Part shown: one piece after another, positions 1 through 5,263 of the stretch
Numbering within the stretch: position 1 is the first letter of the stretch
How the letters are laid out: each line of letters begins with the position of its first letter
Source of the DNA: Candidatus Acidiferrales bacterium
GTDB lineage: Bacteria > Acidobacteriota > Terriglobia > Acidiferrales > UBA7541
Length of the DNA stretch: 6,250 nt
Direction of reading: 5' to 3'
Assembly (NCBI GenBank): GCA_030044295.1
Contig: JASHWB010000002.1
Span: 1-6,250 of the forward strand
Notes under the pieces: model-generated
What the model was told of the DNA's origin: nothing
Database searches by the model: none
What the model saw: the letters and a program-made list of their open reading frames with translations, nothing else
Translations under genes and position numbers: made by a program

Positions 1-758
1 TAGGGGTGCGCCAGCTTCCAGCTGGGGAAGGTGTTGGTTGAAAAGCGTTGGTGGACCAGACAAAGGCCGCTGGTCACATCCGGGTCGGAAAGTTCTTTGT
101 AAAAGTGCGTGATCTGCGGCGCGAGCAAAAGCCCTTTATAGACGATGGTGCGCGATGAAAGAGAAGGGACGTAGAAGAAGTCCTTCTCCTTCAAATCCGT
201 TTGCGCCACCAGGTTTTCGGCTTGCTTGCGCACTACATAGAGTTTGCGCTCGAGCGCGTCCTGGTCCATATCGCGGCCGCGGCGAATGAAAATCTGCTCG
301 ATGTAGGGCTGAGTGTTGCGCGCCAGGCGCCCGATTGTGTTGCCGTTGATGGGTGTATCGCGCCACCCCAGGACGGAGAGGCCTTGCTCCTTGGCGGCTT
401 TTTCGAGGATTCCTTCGCACAGGAGACGCTCCTGCGGATCGACGGGCAAAAAAACCATGCCGACGCCATATTCGCCTGGCCCCGGCAAACTAAAGCCCAG
501 CTTTGCGCATTCGCGGTCGAAGAATGCGTGCGGAATTTGAATGAGGATGCCGGCGCCGTCGCCCGTCTGAGGATCGCAGCCGCACGCGCCGCGATGCGTG
601 AGATTGATCAGAATCTGCACGCCCTTCATCACGATCTCGTGCGATTTTTTCCCCTCAACGTTGGCGACGAATCCCACGCCGCAAGCATCGTGTTCGTGCT
701 GCGGATGGTACAAGCCCTGCGGTGCGGGAAATCCCAAGAATGGATGACCTTGATTCAT
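1..758 (-). CDS. gltB: Glutamate synthase large (alpha) subunit, N-terminal glutaminase part, truncated by window edge
   Basis: The enzyme makes two glutamates from glutamine and 2-oxoglutarate in the cytoplasm, working with a small electron-transfer subunit (gltD, not in this window). Only the first 252 codons are present; family members are about 1500 residues, so most of the gene lies to the left. The visible part is the class II glutamine amidotransferase (Ntn-hydrolase) domain. Residues 22-29 read EHDACGVG, so Cys26 should be the catalytic nucleophile, exposed after removal of a 25-residue propeptide, as is usual in this family. HRGACGCDPQTGDGAG (about residues 55-70) and HQRFSTNTFPSW (236-247) are also hallmark segments of the domain. 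The ATG at 758 is the only reasonable start: in-frame sequence upstream reaches a stop 12 codons earlier without another ATG, GTG or TTG. No Shine-Dalgarno is visible in front of it, which is odd for a housekeeping gene. Identification is very secure; the exact cofactor type (NADPH, NADH or ferredoxin) cannot be told from this part. Confidence 0.96.
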   Translation of the reverse strand, partial: MNQGHPFLGFPAPQGLYHPQHEHDACGVGFVANVEGKKSHEIVMKGVQILINLTHRGACGCDPQTGDGAGILIQIPHAFFDRECAKLGFSLPGPGEYGVGMVFLPVDPQERLLCEGILEKAAKEQGLSVLGWRDTPINGNTIGRLARNTQPYIEQIFIRRGRDMDQDALERKLYVVRKQAENLVAQTDLKEKDFFYVPSLSSRTIVYKGLLLAPQITHFYKELSDPDVTSGLCLVHQRFSTNTFPSWKLAHP

Positions 759-850
759 GGCTTCATGACATCGAATACGTCGCTTGCAGGCTCACTCGCG
801 TTACGGCTAGAACTACCCTTGGCCGCGCCGAAAGCGCGGAAGGATCGCAT
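755..850 (-). CDS. Candidate 31-codon upstream ORF overlapping the gltB start (ATGA)
   Basis: A short frame starts with ATG at 850 and ends with TGA at 757-755. The stop shares bases with the gltB ATG (758-756) in an ATGA overlap, the arrangement that typically supports translational coupling. The peptide begins MRSFRAFGAAKG and ends VFDVMKP; it has no recognisable domain, signal or membrane segment. Its start has only a weak purine stretch (TGAAG) in front of it. A shorter version starting at the internal ATG (766) would be only three codons long. The case rests on position: gltB lacks its own ribosome site, and this frame lies inside the predicted transcript. In GC-rich DNA an open frame of this size often occurs by chance, so this is a candidate only. 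Confidence 0.22.
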   Translation of the reverse strand: MRSFRAFGAAKGSSSRNASEPASDVFDVMKP

Positions 851-1116
851 GCTTCAGATTTGCCGCGTGGTTAGATCCCAGCCCCGGCCGATCACGCCTC
901 AGCCGTCGTAATACTATAGCATTCGACTCTAAGTTATTGAATTAGCGTGCTAGGTTCCGCAGGGAGCCTGCTTGTGTGGCGGCGGCAACCGTTCGCTGCC
1001 TGGAAGTCGCAAAACGGCCCAAAATGCGGGCCAAATCACCGCTATTTCTTCCGATAAAAATTTCTGATTCGATTGAACGAAAAAAACGATAGCTAAATTC
1101 GCGCTCAGGCAGACTT
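759..1116. other. 358-base gap between MFS gene end and gltB start: gltB promoter and leader, no confident gene
   Basis: This stretch holds the predicted gltB promoter (913-941) and a leader of roughly 150 bases. Within the leader, 823-839 can fold into a perfect six-pair GC stem (CCGCGC/GCGCGG) with a five-base loop, extended on the outside by CCTT/AAGG pairing across a two-base bulge (overall 817-843). No U-tract follows it on the minus strand, so it does not look like a terminator. A seven-A run at 1080-1086 (T7 in the minus-strand transcript) lies 31 bases past the MFS stop, but no convincing stem precedes it. The part from about 950 to 1070 shows nothing I can name. No long frame in the gap resembles a known protein. 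Confidence 0.6.
913..941 (-). promoter_or_regulatory. Predicted sigma70-like promoter for gltB (extended -10)
   Basis: On the minus strand TATAGT (918-913) matches five of six bases of the -10 consensus and is preceded directly by TGC, the extended -10 pattern. A weak -35, TTCAAT (941-936), sits 17 bases upstream. Transcription would start near 906 and give a leader of about 148 bases before the gltB ATG. This is pattern recognition only; the -35 is poor and the organism's sigma preferences are unknown. Confidence 0.45.
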
Positions 1117-2529
1117 CTACGCCGGCTCCAGGTGCGGTTGGCGGAAGCTGCCAAAACAGACAGCAGCTGCCAATACCGTGAATGCCGAGCCGCAAAGCAA
1201 CGCGAACGCGGAGTTGTGAAGGGTCACTTCGCCGTGAGCGGTCAGACCGAAAATCATTGCGACGATGGCGATACCGATCGCCTGTCCCATCAGGCGCGAC
1301 ATGGTGCTGATTCCCCCCGCGCCGCCCGCACGTTCGCGCGGAGCATTGGCCACAAGCGCCCGGTTGTTGGGAGCGCCAAAAAATCCGAACCCCGCGCCGC
1401 CGACAGCCGCGCGCCAGACGATCTGGAACGTAGTCGGGTGCGCAGGCGCCATTCCAAGCAGCAACAAGCCTCCCGTCATGACGGTCATGCCGATGGTTCC
1501 GAGCAGCCAGAACGGGTAGCGGTCCGCCAATCGACCGGAAAAATGCGACATCAGGCCGGCGGCGAGCGGCCACGGTGTGAGCAGCAGCCCCGCGCGAACC
1601 TGCGAAACCCCCAGTCCATCGATGAAATAGAAAGGCAGGACGACAAAGGCGAGGCCCTGGCCCATGAAAGCGCAGAACGAAGCGGTGGCCGCAAGCCTGA
1701 AAATCGGCTTGCGGAACAGATCGACGGCTAGCATGGGATTCCGCAGCGACATTTGCCTGCGCACTAGCAACGCGCCAAGAATTGCCGCGCCGATGAGCTC
1801 CGCTACGATGAAGTGCTCGCGTCCCGCGACGCCAACGTCCTCAATCGCCGTAATCAGCAGCGTAACGGTGGCGGCGTTGAGCACGCCGCTCCAAAGATCC
1901 CAGCGATGCCGCGTGCCAGGTGCCGCGACCAAAAAGCGCTCCGAAAGGCTCAGCGAGAGCAAGCCGAATGGAACGTTGATGGCAAAAAGCCAATGCCATG
2001 TGGCGATCGCGAGGATTCCCGAGGCGATGCTTGGCCCTGCTGCGGCGGACGTGAACACGACGATGCCGCTCAATCCGACCGCGCGTCCCAGGAGCGCCTT
2101 CGGATAGGTGTAGCGTAGCATCGCGGCCGAAACGCTCCACATGCCTGCAGCCGCCACGCCCTGCAAGACGCGCGCCATAATCAACGTGGTGAGAGAGTGC
2201 GGCAGCGAGCATCCAATCGACGCCACCGTGAACAGCGCAAGGCCACCTTGATAGACGCGCTTATAGCCAATAATGTCCGCGAGAGAAGACAGGGGCAAAA
2301 CACAAATCGCCACTGCCAGCAGAAACGCGTTTACCACCCAAATCGACGCCTCCGGGCTGGCACCGAGCTGCGTTGCTATCGAAGGCAGCGCGGTATTGGC
2401 GATGTTCCCGTCGAGAACGGACATCGACAGCCCGATCAGGTAGGTAAACATCGCCCAGCGGCGCTGATCGGCCGGCAAACCGTCCCCAGCTGCAGCGTCG
2501 CCAAAGATTTCGGTGACAACTTCTGACAT
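1117..2529 (-). CDS. MFS drug exporter, DHA2 family (EmrB/QacA/SmvA-like, 14 membrane helices)
   Basis: A 470-residue inner-membrane antiporter expected to export drugs, dyes or other toxic compounds in exchange for protons. The length and the hydrophobic pattern fit the 14-helix DHA2 group. Helix 1 carries the LDGNIANTALP signature (39-49; the usual form is LDxTIVNVALP, so Thr is replaced by Asn). Motif A is SLADIIGYKRVY (82-93), the motif B-like RVLQG is at 120-124, and the antiporter motif C region runs from about 155 to 171 with AAAGPSIASG at its end. A second motif A-like loop, SGRLADRYPFW, occurs in the C-terminal half. The ATG at 2529 leaves a 24-residue cytoplasmic lead before helix 1. 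A GGAG (2545-2542) lies 12 bases upstream, a rather long spacing. The gene follows the ABC exporter on the same strand but has its own predicted promoter. No adjacent TetR or MarR regulator and no EmrA-type partner is visible. Family is secure; substrate is unknown. A siderophore or metabolite exporter is the alternative. Confidence 0.93.
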   Translation of the reverse strand: MSEVVTEIFGDAAAGDGLPADQRRWAMFTYLIGLSMSVLDGNIANTALPSIATQLGASPEASIWVVNAFLLAVAICVLPLSSLADIIGYKRVYQGGLALFTVASIGCSLPHSLTTLIMARVLQGVAAAGMWSVSAAMLRYTYPKALLGRAVGLSGIVVFTSAAAGPSIASGILAIATWHWLFAINVPFGLLSLSLSERFLVAAPGTRHRWDLWSGVLNAATVTLLITAIEDVGVAGREHFIVAELIGAAILGALLVRRQMSLRNPMLAVDLFRKPIFRLAATASFCAFMGQGLAFVVLPFYFIDGLGVSQVRAGLLLTPWPLAAGLMSHFSGRLADRYPFWLLGTIGMTVMTGGLLLLGMAPAHPTTFQIVWRAAVGGAGFGFFGAPNNRALVANAPRERAGGAGGISTMSRLMGQAIGIAIVAMIFGLTAHGEVTLHNSAFALLCGSAFTVLAAAVCFGSFRQPHLEPA

Positions 2530-2553
2530 CGGTTGAATTAACTCCGCGCGATT

Positions 2554-2619
2554 TCAGTTACACGATTCCCGCAGCCGCGGTGCAACGCGGAAAAAACTGA
2601 GGCACGGCTCGGATTTCAT
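2554..2619 (-). CDS. Candidate 21-codon leader ORF upstream of the MFS exporter
   Basis: ATG at 2619 opens a 21-codon frame ending in TGA at 2556-2554, 24 bases before the MFS start and in the same reading frame. The peptide starts MKSEPCLSFFRV and is not recognisable. If the promoter at 2631-2658 is real, transcription begins about five bases before this ATG, so translation would be nearly leaderless. The frame runs through the hairpin-forming bases at 2569-2590, which is the arrangement of leader-peptide attenuators on some antibiotic-resistance genes. Nothing but position supports it, so confidence is low. Confidence 0.18.
   Translation of the reverse strand: MKSEPCLSFFRVAPRLRESCN
2569..2590 (-). 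promoter_or_regulatory. Two mutually exclusive hairpins in the MFS leader
   Basis: In the predicted MFS 5' leader, CCGCG (2590-2586) can pair with CGCGG (2579-2575) around a six-base loop. Alternatively, CCGC (2580-2577) can pair with GCGG (2572-2569) around a four-base loop. The two stems compete for bases 2577-2579, so only one can form at a time. Both are short and GC-only. The arrangement is compatible with regulation of the exporter but could be chance in a GC-rich leader. Confidence 0.25.
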
Positions 2620-2630
2620 GCGGGCCAGCG

Positions 2631-2658
2631 ATTATATGATTTTTCCGGAGCTTGTGAA
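2631..2658 (-). promoter_or_regulatory. Predicted sigma70-like promoter for the MFS exporter
   Basis: The minus strand carries a perfect -10 hexamer TATAAT (2636-2631) and a five-of-six -35 hexamer TTCACA (2658-2653), separated by 16 bases. Transcription would start near 2624, giving a leader of about 95 bases. The site lies 31 bases past the ABC stop codon, so the MFS gene can be transcribed independently of the ABC gene. This is the best promoter match in the window. Confidence 0.6.
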
Positions 2659-2688
2659 TCGCCGGATTGAGCGAAATTCCTAGCGACG

Positions 2689-4662
2689 TTAACCCCGCTG
2701 CCGCTCGACGAACCGAATTGCCTCCGGGAGTACGGACTCGCGTGGCTCCGCCCGCGGACCTGGTCCATCGCCGCGCTGGGTGTCTTCGAGCGGAGTATCG
2801 CCCTCTCCCGGCGCGAGGAAAAGATTCGTTTCCACACCGTGCTGCCGAGTGTAGAGATCGTAATAGCGACCACGAGCCGCGTAGAGCGATTCGTGCGTGC
2901 CGCGCTCCAGGATGCGGCCGGACTCGACCACCAGAATCTGGTCCGCGCGGCGAATCGTGGAGAGCCGATGGGCGATTACGAACGTGCTGCGGCCACGCAT
3001 CAGGTACCGGAGGCCATCCTGAATCATCGCCTCGGATTCCGAATCCAGGCTCGACGTGGCTTCGTCCAAAATCAAAATTCGCGGATCGGCCAGAATGGCA
3101 CGGGCGATGGAAACGCGCTGCTTCTGTCCGCCGGAGAGCTTCACGCCGCGCTCGCCCACCACGGTGTCGTACTTCTTCTCGAAATGCTCGGCGAATTCGT
3201 CCACACGGGCGATGCGGCATGCCCCCAGCACGTCTTCCTCGGTCGCATCGGGACGGCCGAAAGCGACGTTCTCGCGAATCGTGCCGTCAAAAAGAAACGT
3301 ATCTTGAAGCACGACGCCGAGCTGCGTGCGGTACGTTCCCAATCGCACTTTCGCGATATCGATTCCATCAACGAGCACCTGGCCCTCAAGCGGCCGATAG
3401 AATCCGGCGATTAGTCCTATGACCGTCGATTTTCCACCACCCGAAGGACCAACGAACGCAGTCACAGTGCCTGGCTCCGCTTCAAATTGCACGTCGTGCA
3501 GCACAGGCTTGCCCGGCTCGTACGCGAAATTCACGCTCTCGAATTTCACCCGGCCCTGGACGCGGCCGAGCGAGACGGTTCGATCCGGATCCTTGTCTTC
3601 GGGATCCTCATTCAGCACCTCGCGCGTACGCTCGAGGCCCGCCAGCGCTTCCGTCATTTGCGGTCCTATGGTGGCAATCTGCGCGATCGGTGAGACGAGC
3701 ATCGCCAATAACGCCAGAAACTCGGTCAAGTCTCCCAGTGTCATTTTGCCGGTGAAAATTTCGCGCGCTCCGATGAAGAGCATCAGCGCGGTAATCATTC
3801 CCAGCATGGCCGTGGCGCCGGCGCCCATCAGCGAGGTAGCGGTGAGCGTATCCAGCACGTTTTCGAGCAAACGGTGCACGCCGCGTTGAAAAACAGATTC
3901 CTCGCGCTCTTCGGCGTGATAACCCTTCACCACGCGCACACCCCCCAGCGACTCGGTAAGCCGGCCCGTCACCTCCGCATTTATTTTTGGGCGCGCCCGG
4001 AAAAGCGGCCTGATTCTTTTCAGCCCCTGGCTAAGACCGACGCCGAATATCAGCAGCGCCACAACGGCCGTGGCGGTGAGCGCGAAGCTGATTCGGAGCA
4101 ACAACGCCAGCACGAAGACGGCGGTCAGAAGACCACCGAGAAAATTAATAAGCCCGGTGCCAATCAGATTGCGAATGCCTTCGACGTCGCTCATGACGCG
4201 CGACACGAGCGCACCGGTTTTGTTCTTGTCGTAGTAGGCGACCGGCAACCGCCCCACATGAGCCTGCACTTGTACACGCAAATCGGTAATCATCCGCTGC
4301 GCGGATTTGGAAAGAATCTGCGTGAGCGAGTACGAAGTGACTCCTTGTAGCGCCGTGGCGATCACGACCGCGGCGACCAGAGGCGTGAGAAGGGCGATCT
4401 GATGCTTCAGAATCACATGGTCCACGAAGGGCTTCATCGCATAGGGCAGGACCAGGCCAGTCAGACGGTTGATCACCATGAGGACCAGGCTGAGCACCAG
4501 CACGCCGCGACGGGGTTTTATCAACGCCCAGACGTCCGGCAGCAGCTTCCAGATCAACTTGGCAGAAGCGGACGGTTGCTGCTGGCGGGCCGCGCGGCGC
4601 AGCGCGCGTAGCCGTCCGACCCCCGGCAGGCCAACCGATTGAGCTGTTTTGAGTCCTGGCAT
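2689..4662 (-). CDS. ABC half-transporter, MsbA/multidrug exporter type (fused membrane and ATPase domains)
   Basis: A 657-residue exporter expected to work as a homodimer in the inner membrane, moving lipids (as MsbA does with lipid A) or drugs outward at the cost of ATP. A membrane domain with six predicted helices (about 53-75, 88-109, 168-190, 193-211, 276-298, 309-335) is followed by a full ATPase domain. That domain has A-loop Tyr381, Walker A GPSGGGKST (405-413), Q-loop Gln453, signature LSGGQ (509-513), Walker B ILILDE (529-534, catalytic Glu534), D-loop SSLD (537-540) and switch His565. All key residues are intact. Family members are usually 580-600 residues; the excess is a basic N-terminal lead of about 40 residues and a polar Pro/Glu/Gly-rich tail from about 611 to 657. 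The ATG at 4662 lies 26 bases downstream of the predicted start site for a perfect -10 hexamer; the ribosome site is poor. A TTG at codon 36 is a possible alternative start. Lipid versus drug substrate cannot be settled from sequence. Confidence 0.94.
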   Translation of the reverse strand: MPGLKTAQSVGLPGVGRLRALRRAARQQQPSASAKLIWKLLPDVWALIKPRRGVLVLSLVLMVINRLTGLVLPYAMKPFVDHVILKHQIALLTPLVAAVVIATALQGVTSYSLTQILSKSAQRMITDLRVQVQAHVGRLPVAYYDKNKTGALVSRVMSDVEGIRNLIGTGLINFLGGLLTAVFVLALLLRISFALTATAVVALLIFGVGLSQGLKRIRPLFRARPKINAEVTGRLTESLGGVRVVKGYHAEEREESVFQRGVHRLLENVLDTLTATSLMGAGATAMLGMITALMLFIGAREIFTGKMTLGDLTEFLALLAMLVSPIAQIATIGPQMTEALAGLERTREVLNEDPEDKDPDRTVSLGRVQGRVKFESVNFAYEPGKPVLHDVQFEAEPGTVTAFVGPSGGGKSTVIGLIAGFYRPLEGQVLVDGIDIAKVRLGTYRTQLGVVLQDTFLFDGTIRENVAFGRPDATEEDVLGACRIARVDEFAEHFEKKYDTVVGERGVKLSGGQKQRVSIARAILADPRILILDEATSSLDSESEAMIQDGLRYLMRGRSTFVIAHRLSTIRRADQILVVESGRILERGTHESLYAARGRYYDLYTRQHGVETNLFLAPGEGDTPLEDTQRGDGPGPRAEPRESVLPEAIRFVERQRG

Positions 4663-4670
4663 TCAGTTAA

Positions 4671-4699
4671 TTCACAAATGGGAGAGCGAAGCTCATTAT
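4671..4699 (+). promoter_or_regulatory. Possible plus-strand promoter for the cupin gene
   Basis: TTCACA (4671-4676, five of six -35 bases) and CATTAT (4694-4699, four of six -10 bases) are separated by 17 bases, which would give a leader of about 90 bases to the cupin ATG. A second, weaker pair, TTGAAG (4743-4748) and GACAAT (4766-4771), also at 17 bases, would leave only about 17 bases of leader. Either is plausible; neither is strong. Confidence 0.35.
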
Positions 4700-4700
4700 A
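4695..4700 (-). promoter_or_regulatory. Predicted -10 element of the ABC exporter promoter
   Basis: A perfect TATAAT reads on the minus strand (4700-4695), 32 bases before the ABC start codon, so transcription would begin near 4688. At the -35 position the sequence (around TTCCTG at 4723-4718) is a poor match, so an activator may be needed or the element may be a chance occurrence. It occupies the same bases as the possible -10 of the opposing cupin promoter. Confidence 0.4.
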
Positions 4701-4782
4701 GAGGAATCCCGTAACAGCAGGAAAATCCCATCGCGGCTTAATTTGAAGTTCGAAGCTCCAGCGGCGACAATCGCCCTTGTGT

Positions 4783-4787
4783 GGAGG
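4783..4787 (+). promoter_or_regulatory. Shine-Dalgarno deciding the cupin start
   Basis: GGAGG ends seven bases before the ATG at 4795. This ideal spacing selects 4795 over an in-frame TTG at 4777, which would place the site inside the coding region. Confidence 0.85.
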
Positions 4788-4794
4788 CTACGGT

Positions 4795-5160
4795 ATGACG
4801 ACAAAGATCAACCTGGACGAAAAGTTTAGCTTGTTCGCCGAACATTGGCGGCCGAAGGTCATTGCCGATCTGAATAGGCAGGAGGTCAAAATTGTTAAGG
4901 TGAAGGGCCAGTTTCCTTGGCACCATCACGAAAATGAAGATGAACTGTTCTTGGTCTGGAAGGGGAATTTCCGCGTCGAGTTTAGAGACTATGCGATCTC
5001 AATGAGCCCCGGGGAATGTGTGGTAGTGCCTCGCGGAGTGGAGCACAGGACCTGTGCGGATGAAGAAGCAGAAGTTGTATGTTTCGAACCCAAAGGCGTA
5101 GTGAACACCGGTAATGTGGACGATGTGATGTTTACCGCACCCAACGGCGTGAGAATTTAG
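4795..5160 (+). CDS. Small single-domain cupin protein with intact metal-binding site
   Basis: A 121-residue soluble protein that is essentially one cupin beta-barrel. Cupin motif 1 is seen from Gly38 to Gly57 with metal ligands His43, His45 and Glu50 (WHHHENEDE). Motif 2 runs from Gly73 to His84 (GECVVVPRGVEH) and supplies the fourth ligand, His84, together with the conserved Pro79-x-Gly81. With all four ligands present it should bind a divalent metal (Fe, Mn, Zn or Ni) and may be an enzyme or a small-molecule sensor. Small cupins of this kind are often annotated as mannose-6-phosphate isomerase-like, but length and sequence do not establish any reaction. The start was chosen by the GGAGG at 4783. 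It is divergent from the ABC exporter and convergent with the TonB-family gene, with no operon partner. To the eye its base composition is less GC-rich than the flanking genes, which may hint at separate ancestry; I did not count it. Confidence 0.9.
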   Translation: MTTKINLDEKFSLFAEHWRPKVIADLNRQEVKIVKVKGQFPWHHHENEDELFLVWKGNFRVEFRDYAISMSPGECVVVPRGVEHRTCADEEAEVVCFEPKGVVNTGNVDDVMFTAPNGVRI

Positions 5161-5263
5161 AAGCTCAAATTGGGACAATCCCGAAAATCTGTGCTATCCA
5201 CATGTTCTAAACGGACGGTAACGGCGCGAGATCTGCCGGCTTGGCTGGCCTAATCGAGCGGAT

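Noticed and set aside
201..911. Long plus-strand open frame opposite gltB and its leader
   Set aside because: It lies antisense to the well-supported glutamate synthase domain, its product resembles nothing known, and it arises from GC-rich codon mirroring.
1080..1116. T7 run after the MFS stop codon as an intrinsic terminator
   Set aside because: Only a three-pair stem can be drawn before the T-run, too weak to support a terminator call.
1132..1731. Long plus-strand open frame opposite the MFS gene
   Set aside because: The translation is low-complexity and charged, typical of the antisense of a hydrophobic membrane protein; the minus-strand frame has clear family motifs.
4777..4794. TTG at 4777 as the cupin start
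   Set aside because: The ideal GGAGG at 4783-4787 sits seven bases before the ATG at 4795 and would be inside the coding region if TTG were used.
5171..5186. Small inverted repeat around GGGACAATCCC after the cupin gene
   Set aside because: The stem is at most six weak pairs and no T-run follows on the plus strand; chance is likely.
5235..5249. Stem GCCGGC / GCTGGC with a three-base loop after the cupin gene as a terminator
   Set aside because: Six pairs including one G-U and no T-run on either strand; it could aid termination but does not meet the usual pattern.
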